Shown here: positions 10,256-19,093 of the stretch, piece after piece
Position numbering within the stretch: position 1 is the stretch's first letter
Layout: each line of letters starts with the position of its first letter
Assembly (NCBI GenBank): GCA_013306675.1
Contig: JABLUY010000121.1
Location: 44,622-108,621 of the forward strand
Reading direction: 5' to 3'
Length of the DNA stretch: 64,000 nucleotides
Source of the DNA: Thraustochytrium sp. TN22
Taxonomy: Eukaryota > Sar > Bigyra > Thraustochytrida > Thraustochytriidae
Translations under genes and position numbers: made by a program
The notes under the pieces: model-generated
The model's database searches: none
Seen by the model: only the letters and a program-made list of their open reading frames with translations
What the model was told of the DNA's origin: nothing

Positions 10256-10720
10256 CCAATCGCGGATTTGGTGGTTCGCGATGTCGCATCGAGTTGACCC
10301 TTGCTCGGGCGCAATCATTTCGCGGACTCTGGCGCGGAGGTCTCTCTGCCCAGAGAGGAGGCCGGGCAGCGGAGGAGGCGGGGTAGACGTAAGAGTGAAC
10401 TGCCCATCCGCGGATTTGGCGGTCTCTAAGCGCTCTGCTATGCGATGTCGCATCGAGCTGGCGCTGCTCGGGCGGTTTCCCAGAGCGGATTTACGAGCGC
10501 TGGTGCAGAGGTCTCCCTGCCCAGAGAGGAGGCCGGGCAGCGGAGGAGGCGGGGTATACGTAAGAGTGAACTGCCCATCCGCGGATTTGGCGGTCTCTAA
10601 GCGCTCTGCTATGCGATGTCGCATCGAGCTGGCGCTGCTCGCGCGGTTTCCCAGGGCGGATTGGCGAGCGATGGTGCGGAGGTCACTCTGCCCAGACAGC
10701 GGATGAGGTGGGGTAAAGGT
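10256..10720. repeat. tandem array, 171-bp period, three copies
   Basis: Units share CGGATTTGGCGGTCTCTAAG (at 10411 and 10582, with a diverged form near 10263), GCGATGTCGCATCGAG and GAGGCCGGGCAGCGGAGG. The two right copies are nearly identical; the left is diverged and shorter. The array ends about 100 bp before the start codon of pseudo-cyclase B, so it lies in the region expected to carry its promoter. Confidence 0.85.
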
Positions 10721-10827
10721 GTCAGTGAAGGTGGCTGGCAGTCCGGCCAGGGCTGGCAAAACACGAATAGGCAGGCAGCGAGCAGAATGGGCGGGGCCTG
10801 CTGGTAGCTCAATCGAAGCTCCTGGGG

Positions 10828-13800
10828 ATGCCGCGTCGTGGCTCGTACGATGAAGCAAGCTTGCTGTCGCGGTCTGGTTTGGAGTGGCGAGGCCCCGCTA
10901 GACCGATTCCACTCGTGCACCAGGAGCGGCCGTGGGCGCTCAAGGTGACCTTTGCGTCAGACAAAAACCTGTCCAAGCGCTTCTCGCCGGGGCCGGGCAG
11001 ACAGCGCGGGAGCGGCAAGGAGGCTCCGCCGCTCGATTCCTCAGCGTTGCCGACCCGTGAGCGGCGGCGAAGCAGAGGGGCGCTCCCGCTTGGCACCAAG
11101 GTCCTCGGCGTGCGCAAGTCTGCCAGAGTTGCAGCCTGTGTCAGCCTTCAACGATGGTGGCTACAGTGCGCGCGGCGACTCGCGCTGCTGCAACACCGGG
11201 AGATGGTGGAGCGCGTCATGCACAAGCTCGAGGCGCTTTCGAACGACGAATCTGAGCAGGCCATGCTCGAAGAACTGAGCCGCCAACTACACCGACTTGT
11301 CCCGCTCAGTGTGGCCCACTTCGCGAGCTCTCCCAGCTCCACCGTGCCGCGGGCTTTCTCAGAAATCCAAGTCGAGGGCGCGGCCATCGTTTTGTCGCTC
11401 AAGGGTCTCGCGGGGCTTATGGACGGCATCAACGCAAAAGACACGCATGCGGTACGAAGGGCGCACGATTCAGGCGCCAGCTCACCGCGACGTCATTCCT
11501 CGCCTGATGCCACTCCGCCGGCCTCGCTCGCTTCAGCATCCTCCGTCGCTGGGCTGTTTTTCACTTTCATGATGATGTACATCGAGCGCTACGGGGCCGA
11601 GCTCGTGGAGATTGTAGGGCACAACGTACTCATCATGGTTCCGCTGCCCACTTCCGATGCCGGCACAAAGGCGCGCCGAGCGCTTGCTTTGCCACGAACA
11701 CGAGAGGCGTGCCGTGCAGACTGTGAGCGGCGTGCGGTGCGTCTGATGTTGGACTTAGCGCGAGCTATGCAAGCCTTCGAGACTGGTGGAGGCGTAGACT
11801 TTCGGTCGCACGTACAGCCCACATTTGGAGCTGCGTATGGCGACCTCAAGTTTGGCGCTGTCAGTGGCCGTGCCACAAGACGCTTCCTGATGCCGATCGG
11901 TCGCGCGTGGTCCCTCGCAAGCGAGCATCTGGAGCTTGCGCGAACGGGCCACTTGATTCTGGACATCGCTTTCGCCGCAGTCAAACCGTTCCTCGCGAGG
12001 TCTACGAGCTACGCGAGAATCCTGCTGGGTTCGAACGGGGCAGCGGAGCTTTGGAGTCTCACGGAACCGCCTCAGCGCATGGCGGAGCGCCCGCTCGGAG
12101 AGCAAATCAACGCGACTCTCGAAGTCAGCGGCTTGAACATGCACGACGCGAGCGACGCATCGATGCAAGACACTGCTTCGTCCAGTTGCAATGAGTCCCA
12201 CCCTTTGGGTGTCAAGGCCGCATTGTCGGAGCACGTCGCCACTTCCCTGCCGACCATCCATTATTCAAGATCGCGCGCTCGCCCTGAGCAGCTGTCGATC
12301 TCCGATGGACGCGCTTCTGGCAGACCGTCACCCTGCGCGGCCAGCGTTTCGGTCTTGTCACACTTTGTATCAGCACGCGTTCTGGATGGCATCCTGCTGG
12401 GCTCGTTCGAGTCGCATGTTCGGAGGCAGGTGGTGACGATTCTTCATGTATACAGCATCGGCGACGATGGCGCATCTGGGGCTGCTCTTCTGCAACGCAT
12501 CATGGCAGCTCTCGAAGAGCTCATCTTTGGGCACTTTGGAGATCTGTTGGGCGCCTACATGGACGTGCGCGGAGGCTGTCACCTCAACGTCCACGTCATG
12601 GCAACCGCATCGAACCCGGAGCGCGAGGCCCTGGCCCTGGCGCTCAGCGCCAGCGAGAGGCTTCATCGAGCTGAAATTCGCGCAACGTTTGGAATCGCAA
12701 CTGGCTCATGCAGAATTGGCTTCGTGGGCTCTGAGCAGCGGCAGGTTCACGTCATTCTCGGTTCAGTCCAGCACCTGGCTAGGGATCTCGCGAAGAAGGC
12801 CATGACCACAGCTGCCGAGACGAATTGTTGGCCGCTCATCCTCGTGGACAATTCCACCTTCCTTGGCCTCCCTCTCACATGCCCTCTTCAGTTCGTGGTC
12901 GGCAAAATCTTCGTTGAGGGCTACGACGCAAGCATGCAGGGCTTCCTCCCAGTCAGCGAGTTGATTGGCGACCTGAGCAAGTTCAAAGCAAAGGGAGTTC
13001 TTTTGGGTCTTTCTGTGATGGGCGACGCGCAAACCGTCATGGTGCAGGACGCTTTGGACGATGTCAGCTTCCAGCAGGTGCTCCGGCAGCAGCACTGCGA
13101 TCGTCTCCCCGAGCTCATGCGTCTCAGTAACAAGATGGGCCGCAAGCGTGCAGAGGCCTTTCGACACTGTTTGCAGGTGGTCGCCGTCATGGGCGTGGTG
13201 GACATGGAGATCGAAGCAAAGATTTTCTTGAGCACGGTTACTGAGCGTGTAGACGCCACAACTGCTTTGGACGCACTGGCGGTCCTGGCAGGGTCAATCC
13301 AGCTGCTGCGCAAATTGAGCGACCATACCTTCTTCATCAACGACATGGGGGGTTCTATTGCGCCACTTTACGAGGACCTTTTGCCAAGCTTTCGCACGAG
13401 GATGCACAAGCGGCTAGCAGCCATCTATGAGAGTCGCCTTCGCGAGAGCGGCCTCTCTCCATGGTCGCGGGAGTCCGCGCATATTGCGATCGGGAAACAT
13501 CTGAGCGCCGCAGGCCACGAACTCGGCCTGGCGGCTGCGACCCACCTCAACCAAGCAGTCGCAAGCCTCTACAGCAGAAACCCGCCCGTCGCCGCTGAGC
13601 TCGCGCGCAAGGCCACAATCAGCACGCGAGAGTGGGCCACCGTCCAGGTATGTCAAGGAGAGCGCGCGGCGGCCGAGGGTGCCATGCTGAGTGTTTCTAT
13701 CGCGCGCGAGGCTGGGATGGCTGAGCTTGCGGACGCGGCAAGCGTTATTTGCCTGCGCAGCTACGCTGCTCTGGCGCCGCTGCTCGAGCCTACCTGCGGT

Positions 13801-14316
13801 CGGCAGGGAGACGCCTGCGAGTTGCCCCTCTTTTTGCCGAGCAAGGCAGCCGTCTGCAGCTGCTTTGCTCTGCGGCGCAACATGCGCGTGCACCTGTTGA
13901 TCTGCGAATCGCTCGATGCCGTGTCGTGGACGCACTTCCGCTGCCTCCAGCTCGTCAACGAAGGAACCTCGGTCATCGCGCGCGCGGTTCCGGCCTTGCC
14001 GGAGCGCAGCGTCCTCTCCAAGAGATTATCCATGCTTCAGCCCGGTCCGGAGTGCGTGTTGCAACCTCTCACGCAAGAGGACGTCGCAGAGGTCGTCCCC
14101 GGTGGTTTGAACATGGAGAACTACCTCTTGATCGTGCGCCATCGGCGGGTGACGCAGCTCATTCTTGGAGCCATCTCGCAGCTTGCACGCCACGGCGAGC
14201 ACGATAAGACAGCGACTGAAAATGTCTTAGGCGGGCATGCATTACAGGCCGCGTTGTCCGCGATGGCCGGCTCGCAAGAGCTCTCGCACCGAAGTCGAAT
14301 GTGTTCATTACAGTGA
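10828..14316 (+). CDS. soluble adenylyl cyclase (ADCY10)-like protein B, probably catalytically inactive
   Basis: This 1162-residue protein is the tandem paralogue of the gene at 5776, collinear along its whole length. It shares the N-terminal motif with PWALKVTF, an IQ-like VSLQRWWLQCARR, a first cyclase-like domain (about 185-390) and a second (about 510-705, with FGIATGSCRIGFVGSE and VILGSVQHLARDLA), then a helical C-terminal region. Degeneration goes further than in its sister: domain 1 has VLSLKGLA in place of the F-x-D-x-x-G-F-T motif, and the second metal site reads VGHNVLI with histidine instead of aspartate. No Walker A is visible. The C-terminus is again CSLQ, encoded by four codons that all differ from those of the sister gene, which argues for selection on the peptide. 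Start is the first ATG of the frame. Confidence 0.7.
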   Translation: MPRRGSYDEASLLSRSGLEWRGPARPIPLVHQERPWALKVTFASDKNLSKRFSPGPGRQRGSGKEAPPLDSSALPTRERRRSRGALPLGTKVLGVRKSARVAACVSLQRWWLQCARRLALLQHREMVERVMHKLEALSNDESEQAMLEELSRQLHRLVPLSVAHFASSPSSTVPRAFSEIQVEGAAIVLSLKGLAGLMDGINAKDTHAVRRAHDSGASSPRRHSSPDATPPASLASASSVAGLFFTFMMMYIERYGAELVEIVGHNVLIMVPLPTSDAGTKARRALALPRTREACRADCERRAVRLMLDLARAMQAFETGGGVDFRSHVQPTFGAAYGDLKFGAVSGRATRRFLMPIGRAWSLASEHLELARTGHLILDIAFAAVKPFLARSTSYARILLGSNGAAELWSLTEPPQRMAERPLGEQINATLEVSGLNMHDASDASMQDTASSSCNESHPLGVKAALSEHVATSLPTIHYSRSRARPEQLSISDGRASGRPSPCAASVSVLSHFVSARVLDGILLGSFESHVRRQVVTILHVYSIGDDGASGAALLQRIMAALEELIFGHFGDLLGAYMDVRGGCHLNVHVMATASNPEREALALALSASERLHRAEIRATFGIATGSCRIGFVGSEQRQVHVILGSVQHLARDLAKKAMTTAAETNCWPLILVDNSTFLGLPLTCPLQFVVGKIFVEGYDASMQGFLPVSELIGDLSKFKAKGVLLGLSVMGDAQTVMVQDALDDVSFQQVLRQQHCDRLPELMRLSNKMGRKRAEAFRHCLQVVAVMGVVDMEIEAKIFLSTVTERVDATTALDALAVLAGSIQLLRKLSDHTFFINDMGGSIAPLYEDLLPSFRTRMHKRLAAIYESRLRESGLSPWSRESAHIAIGKHLSAAGHELGLAAATHLNQAVASLYSRNPPVAAELARKATISTREWATVQVCQGERAAAEGAMLSVSIAREAGMAELADAASVICLRSYAALAPLLEPTCGRQGDACELPLFLPSKAAVCSCFALRRNMRVHLLICESLDAVSWTHFRCLQLVNEGTSVIARAVPALPERSVLSKRLSMLQPGPECVLQPLTQEDVAEVVPGGLNMENYLLIVRHRRVTQLILGAISQLARHGEHDKTATENVLGGHALQAALSAMAGSQELSHRSRMCSLQ

Positions 14317-14421
14317 AAACTGAGAGAGGATTCGACTCTCCGCCCCAGCTCTCTTTCCTAGCTTGTCAGAGGCTGCAATGCCATCGTTGGATGCAGCGTC
14401 GTCGTTTCGCTGCCGAGAGCG

Positions 14422-14928
14422 TCAGGGGTTTTCTGCGGTCGTTGCAGCGGGCGCAGTCGTCGGCTTGGCGGCCCACTTGGCGAGATCCTTAGAGACCTGC
14501 TCGACGAGCTTGTCTTTGAGCACGATCTCGCGACGCAGCATCGCAACGTCCTCTGCGACCTGCCGCTTGGTCGTGGCCGACTCGACCGCGTCGAAGTCCA
14601 TCTCCAGGTACTTGAGCTCGACGAGCATGGTGTTGAGCGCCTCGCGTTGCTGCAGGTAGAGCTCCTGCCGCGCCGAAGTCGCCGCCGCGCTGCTGGCCTC
14701 TGGGCCCGGCTGCGGCGCCCGCGCCCCCGCGGGCGGCTGCGGCGCCGAGGCCGGCGCGGCCGCCGAGGCCGCCGTCGCCGCCTGCGCGGCCGCGGCCGCC
14801 GAGGCCGCCGCGCTCAGGCCGCCTTCCGCGCGCGCCGCATCCACCTCCAGCTTCGACAGGTCCAGCGTCAGCCGCAGCGCGCGCCGGAACGCCGCGTCCG
14901 CCTTCTCCAGCGCCTCGGCCGCCGCCAT
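14422..14928 (-). CDS. small helical protein, possible Mediator subunit MED28
   Basis: A 168-residue protein with an N-terminal helix (residues 1-37), an alanine/proline-rich spacer (about 38-80) and two C-terminal helices. The last helix, around VAEDVAMLRREIVLKDKLVE followed by KDLAKW, resembles the end of MED28 (an E-D-V-x-x-L-R-x-E-L-x-x-K-D-x-L-V pattern). MED28 is a head-associated subunit of the Mediator complex in the nucleus. The match is short and from memory, so other small coiled-coil proteins remain possible. It converges on pseudo-cyclase B with only 105 bp between stop codons. The ATG at 14926-14928 is the only sensible start. Confidence 0.4.
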   Translation of the reverse strand: MAAAEALEKADAAFRRALRLTLDLSKLEVDAARAEGGLSAAASAAAAAQAATAASAAAPASAPQPPAGARAPQPGPEASSAAATSARQELYLQQREALNTMLVELKYLEMDFDAVESATTKRQVAEDVAMLRREIVLKDKLVEQVSKDLAKWAAKPTTAPAATTAENP

Positions 14929-15252
14929 GCTCGCGCCGCGCCGCGCCGCGCCGCGCTGTTGACTCAGGTTTGCATCAATGGATGGATGCTCGCGCCAGGT
15001 ATGAGGACGAGGACGAGGACGAGGACGAGGACTAGGAAAAGGACGAGGACGAGTAAAAGGACGAGTAAAAGGACGAGTAAAAGGACGAGTAAAAGGACGA
15101 GTAAAAGAAGGACGAGAGAAAGGACGAGGACGAGAAAAAGGAGAAAATGAGGATAAAGCGCGGACGAAGAGTCTGCCTTAGCTTGTGGTGGTAGCTTGCA
15201 GGGGGCAGGAAGACATTGCGCTCGCAAGGATGCACAACTTGAATTTCATCCA
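14929..15252. other. spacer with GGACGA-type low-complexity repeat
   Basis: This lies upstream of the possible MED28 gene and downstream of the coiled-coil gene, both on the minus strand. It is dominated by the repeat at 15003-15145; no gene is seen. Confidence 0.5.
15003..15145. repeat. purine-rich repeat: GAGGAC hexamers then 12-bp AGGACGAGTAAA units
   Basis: First about six GAGGAC-type hexamers, then five copies of a 12-bp unit AAAAGGACGAGT, then degenerate units. The strand shown is almost free of pyrimidines other than the C of GAC and the T of AGT. Confidence 0.85.
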
Positions 15253-17364
15253 TTACAGCTTGCGAAGGGCCACAAAGCCCTGGGCGCCCTGGGCGCCGTC
15301 GTAAACAAAGGTGAGGCGAGCGCGCGCCGGGAGAGCGACGAAGTCAACGAGACTCCAGCCAGTGACGTTGCCTGCAGAGTGCTTGGCGCGGCGCACGAGG
15401 GCCTGCGTGGCGCCCTGCGGCTTGACGCCCTTCCGATCGCGCGGGCGACTGACGGTGTACAGAATGGGCTCGCCGTTGACGAGCACCTGAACGTCGGGGT
15501 CGGTCTCGACAAAGAAGCCGAGATGGAGCTCGTACAGGCCGGGAATGACGGCCGTGATATCCGGACTGTCCTTGGCCCAGAGCAGGTTCTCCGTGGCCGT
15601 GTTGACGCTCTCAATGTTCCAAGGCACGGCGCGGTCGCTGAGGACGCGGCCAGAGCTCCAGATCCAGCGGCCCACCGAGAGCTCGGCGTTGATGGCCTCG
15701 GTCAGCAAATTGAGCTCGCGACGCAGCTGGCGCGGGCTCTCGGCCGGGTCCGCGCCCTCGTCCGCCTCATTCGCGGGGCGGCGTGGACCGGTGGCAGCAG
15801 CGGCGGCGGCCTCGGCCTGCTGCGCCGCGAGCTGCGCGAGCGCGTCGTTCACGTCCTTGATGCTCGCCTTCTGGTCTAGCAGCAGACAGAGGTCCTTGAC
15901 GGAGACCTTGTCGCCGTCAAGACGAGCAAGGCGGCGGGTCAAGCGCGCTAGGTCCCTGCGGGTGACGGCGGCCTCGTCCTCGTCAGCGTAGGCCTCGCCG
16001 TCGCCGTCGCCGTCGCTATAGTCGTCCTGATCGTCGCCGGCGAACGCGCGGTCCTCGTCCGAGACCGAGTCGCTGAGAGCAGGCCCGCCGGTACCCAGGT
16101 AGTCGTCGAGGCGGTCGCGCGGTCGCGGGCGGCGTTTGGAGGTGCGCGTGGCGGCGCTGGCGTTGGGCTGCGTGCGCGGGCGCGAGGAGGCGCGCGCGCG
16201 GCGCTTCTCGAGGCTGCTCACGCGGTCTGCGAGGCGCTGGAGCAGCGGGAGGTCCGCCTTGTGCGCGAGCGCGTCACGCACGTCGGCGAGCTCGACCTTG
16301 GAGGAGAGCCAGGTCTGCACATCGTCGGCGGCGGCCTTGGTGGCCAGCTGGCGCTGCACGTCGGCCTTGAAAGCCTTCTTATTGACCACCTGCACGAGCT
16401 CGCGCTGCACGCCGACCATGACGTCCTTCATGTGCGCCTCCAGCGCCTCGGTGGTCTCCTGCAGGCGATCGTCGAGCTCGGCACCACCCACCTTTTGGCC
16501 ACAGACCTCGAGCAGCTCGGCGCGCGTGACGAGGTCCGCCATGGCGTCCTCGACGCGGTCGAGCTCGCTCTTGGTGCGGCCGAGCGCCTGCTCCACGGCG
16601 TCGCGCAACTGCGCGCGGCCCTGCTCTTGCGCGCCAGCCACGGCCTCCTGCGTGCGCGTCTGGATCTCCTTAGTGGTTTCCTCGCGCGTTGGCCGGTCGC
16701 GCAGCGCGCGCGCCAGCGTGTCCATGTCGGCCTTTTGCGCGAGCACCTCGTCCAGGTCCTCCACGGTGGGCAGCGCGGCGATGCGCTTGTCGAGCGCGCC
16801 GGCGCGCTCCGCCGCCTCCTTGCGCGCGTTCGTGAGCGCCTGCTTGCGCGCCTCGGCTTCGAAATCCAGCACCTCCTCGACCCACTTGCGCGTGGCGAAC
16901 TTGGTGTGCAAGTCTTCTTCCTGCGCGTTGAGGTTGCTCAGGCTGCGCACCTGGCGCTTGAGCGCCTCGATTTCGCTCTGCTGCTGCCGCACCAGCATCT
17001 CCAGCGCGTTGTGGCTCTCCGCCATGCGCTGTGTCGCCGTCGTCATGTCCGCATACAGCTCCTTCATCTCCGCCTTGTCCGCCTTGGACCCGACCTGTGC
17101 GCGCAGCGCCGTCACGCCCATCTCCTCGAACCGCACCGTGAGATGCTTGCTCAGCTCCGCGAACGTCGGCTTGTTCGCCATGGACACCTGCAGGTTCTCA
17201 AACTCCCCGCCCGTCGGCGCGTGCGCCACCTTGTGCTCCAGCTGCCGCAGCTTCTCGCCCTGCGCGCGCACCACTTCGTGCAGGCTCTTGAACGTCTTGC
17301 GCACCACATCCTGGATGTTGCGCCACTCGCTCACGCCCGCCAGCGCGTCCTCCTCCGCCATCAT
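15253..17364 (-). CDS. long coiled-coil protein with C-terminal C1q/TNF-like domain
   Basis: A 703-residue protein. Residues 1 to about 385 are coiled coil in short segments separated by recurring short motifs of the form K-A-D-x-x-x-L or K-P-T-F-A-E-L, such as NKPTFAEL, SKADKAEM and HKADLPLL. Residues about 385-455 are basic, then strongly acidic and disordered (many D, E, G). A second coiled-coil piece with DQKASIKDVNDAL follows. The last 140 residues look like a C1q/TNF-type beta jelly roll: WIWSSGRV, an IPGLYELHLGFF strand, VQVLVNGEPI, GWSLVDFVALPA and the closing GFVALRKL. I recall similar coiled-coil plus C1q-like proteins in flagellated protists, but cannot give a name. A role in the flagellum or cytoskeleton is inference. 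Two adjacent ATGs open the frame. Confidence 0.6.
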   Translation of the reverse strand: MMAEEDALAGVSEWRNIQDVVRKTFKSLHEVVRAQGEKLRQLEHKVAHAPTGGEFENLQVSMANKPTFAELSKHLTVRFEEMGVTALRAQVGSKADKAEMKELYADMTTATQRMAESHNALEMLVRQQQSEIEALKRQVRSLSNLNAQEEDLHTKFATRKWVEEVLDFEAEARKQALTNARKEAAERAGALDKRIAALPTVEDLDEVLAQKADMDTLARALRDRPTREETTKEIQTRTQEAVAGAQEQGRAQLRDAVEQALGRTKSELDRVEDAMADLVTRAELLEVCGQKVGGAELDDRLQETTEALEAHMKDVMVGVQRELVQVVNKKAFKADVQRQLATKAAADDVQTWLSSKVELADVRDALAHKADLPLLQRLADRVSSLEKRRARASSRPRTQPNASAATRTSKRRPRPRDRLDDYLGTGGPALSDSVSDEDRAFAGDDQDDYSDGDGDGEAYADEDEAAVTRRDLARLTRRLARLDGDKVSVKDLCLLLDQKASIKDVNDALAQLAAQQAEAAAAAATGPRRPANEADEGADPAESPRQLRRELNLLTEAINAELSVGRWIWSSGRVLSDRAVPWNIESVNTATENLLWAKDSPDITAVIPGLYELHLGFFVETDPDVQVLVNGEPILYTVSRPRDRKGVKPQGATQALVRRAKHSAGNVTGWSLVDFVALPARARLTFVYDGAQGAQGFVALRKL

Positions 17365-17630
17365 CGCGCCGCCCTCGCCCCCGCCCCCGCCCCCGCCCCC
17401 GCCCTCGCGCGCCGCGCGCCCAACGGCCGCCGCGCCGCCCGGGCGCCGCGCCGCCGCGTCGCCGCCGCCGCCGCCGCCGCTGCGCCGCCGCGCCCGGCTC
17501 CACCGCCCCGCCGCCGCCGCGCCCCGCCCCGCCGCCGCCGCCGCCCCTGCGCCGCGTCGCGCGCCGCGCCGCGCCGCGCGCTCGCCGCGGGTCTGCGCGC
17601 GGCGGCCTTGGCGATGGTTGCGCGCGCTCG

Positions 17631-17631
17631 G

Positions 17632-17663
<32 letters not shown>

Positions 17664-17664
17664 C
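17631..17664. repeat. (GCAG)n tetranucleotide repeat
   Basis: About eight perfect GCAG units in the spacer. Confidence 0.95.
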
Positions 17665-17726
17665 CGAGACGGCGAGGGAAAAACCTCGGCGCGCGGCGCG
17701 GGCGCGGCATGCAGGGCGCGCGCGGC

Positions 17727-17757
17727 GATCAGATCAGATCAGATCAGATCAGATCAG
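17727..17757. repeat. (AGATC)n pentanucleotide repeat
   Basis: Six perfect units; each contains the GATC palindrome. Confidence 0.95.
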
Positions 17758-18037
17758 GCAGAGCTGGTCGCGCGCTCTTGGTCCAGGTCTCCTCCCTGTC
17801 GATGGGATGGAAGGGTGGACGGCCCTTCGGAGGCGACTCGGCCCGGCCACGATCCGCTGGCAGAGGCCTGCCTGGCAGGCGGCGACGACTCGGGCGACCC
17901 GTACAAGCTGCGACGGCACCGCAGGCGCGTCTTTGCGCTGGCGTCACTTCGAGGCGCAGCGGGTGGGCATCGGCAATACGCTGGTGGATTCATTTTGGTC
18001 AGTCAATCAGGCGAGCTCTTGGGCGTGCTCGTGCTTG

Positions 18038-18979
18038 CTAAGAAGGGGAGACCGGCTGGTTGGAGACGGCGCGAGAGGAGGCAGGCGCGCGGGACTCCTG
18101 CAGGAGCGAGTCGATGGTCTGCAGCTCGCCGAGGCGCTGGCGCAGCTCGGAGCGCAGGTGCGCGAGCTGCTTGGCGGAGGCCGGCGCTGGGTCCGCGTCG
18201 AGACGGTCCATGCTGTGCTTGAGCTCCTGGATCTCGCCGTGCACGGCGTCAAAGTCGCGCTCGAGGCGCCGGCGGTCCTCGCGTTGCGCCGCAGAGGCGG
18301 CCTCCTCTCGCGCACGCTGCGCGCGACGCATAAGCGACTTGCTCGGCTTGCCGGAGATGAGCGATAGCGGGATGTTGCCCTGGATGGGCGCGATGGTGCC
18401 ATTCTCCGGCAGCGCCTTGCCGCCCTTGAACTGGAAGTGCATCGCCAGGCGGCGCTTCTCTGTATCGGTGGACACGGCCTTGCGAGGTAGCGGGCGCGCC
18501 TGGGCGCGCTCCGCCTCGATCCGCCGCGTGTCCTCCTCGCTGCGGCTCTGCGTCTTGCGCCGTGGCACGCGCGCGATGGCGGGCTCCGGCACCGGCGCCT
18601 CGACCGCCGGCCGCGGAACATGCACGGCCTGCTCCCGGTTGCGCCTCTCGGAGCGCTCGCGCGGGTCTATGCCCGGCTTGCCGGTGAACCACGTCTCCGG
18701 CCGCAGCTCGCGCGGCTTGCTGCGCACGCTCGGGTAGCTCGCGAGCGGCGCATTGTGCCGCGCTCCAGCGTACAATCTCCGGAGCAGGCGGCCTGCCTCG
18801 GAGTCGTGCTCAAACTCCTTCCACGCCGTCCCGTGCGGGTTGGTCACCTCGCGCTCCTCGATTGAGACCTGTGACCTGCGGCTGCGTGTCGTGGCCGCCG
18901 TGGCCGTCGTCCTGGGCGTCGACGCAGGGGACTCTGCCGCCGTAGGTCGCGCCGCAGACTTGGACTCGCTTTCCGACTT

Positions 18980-19010
<31 letters not shown>

Positions 19011-19093
19011 CCCCGCGTCACACGCTCCAGCGCCTCCAAGAAATACGCGCTCGGGCCCGCCGCCGCCCCGCCGCCCGCGCTCGCCTCCGCCAT
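18038..19093 (-). CDS. UPF0193 (EVG1/C22orf23)-like protein
   Basis: A 351-residue protein that is mostly basic and disordered with a C-terminal coiled coil. Three segments match the order of the UPF0193 family as I recall it: an early helix around EAGRLLRRLY, a middle E-K-x-R-L-x-x-x-F-x-x-G-K block (EKRRLAMHFQFKGGKALP), and a C-terminal pair of helices with DFDAVHGEIQELK and LRQRLGELQTIDSLL. UPF0193 members are found mainly in organisms with motile cilia; their function is not established. The N-terminal region contains an ETETETET stretch encoded by a GAGACC-type hexamer repeat (about 18985-19015). The single ATG near 19091 follows a GC-rich leader. Confidence 0.5.

Larger units (their letters stand above)
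9331..10827. other. intergenic spacer between the paired pseudo-cyclase genes
   Basis: Nearly 1.5 kb without a supported gene. It holds a CTAG-rich repeat just after the upstream gene (9425-9545) and a three-copy 171-bp array just before the downstream gene (10256-10720). An AATAAA overlaps the stop of the upstream gene (CAATAAAC), but I cannot show that it is used as a polyadenylation signal. Confidence 0.5.
17365..18037. other. intergenic spacer with CAGG and AGATC microsatellites
   Basis: The first 250 bases are an extremely GC-rich CCGCC run that probably includes the promoter of the coiled-coil gene. Two simple repeats follow (17631-17664 and 17727-17757). No gene is seen. Confidence 0.5.

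Noticed and set aside
16136-18367. Two long plus-strand frames (743 and 653 codons) over the coiled-coil gene
   Set aside because: They are antisense to a protein with recognisable domains and consist of Ser/Arg/Ala low-complexity sequence.
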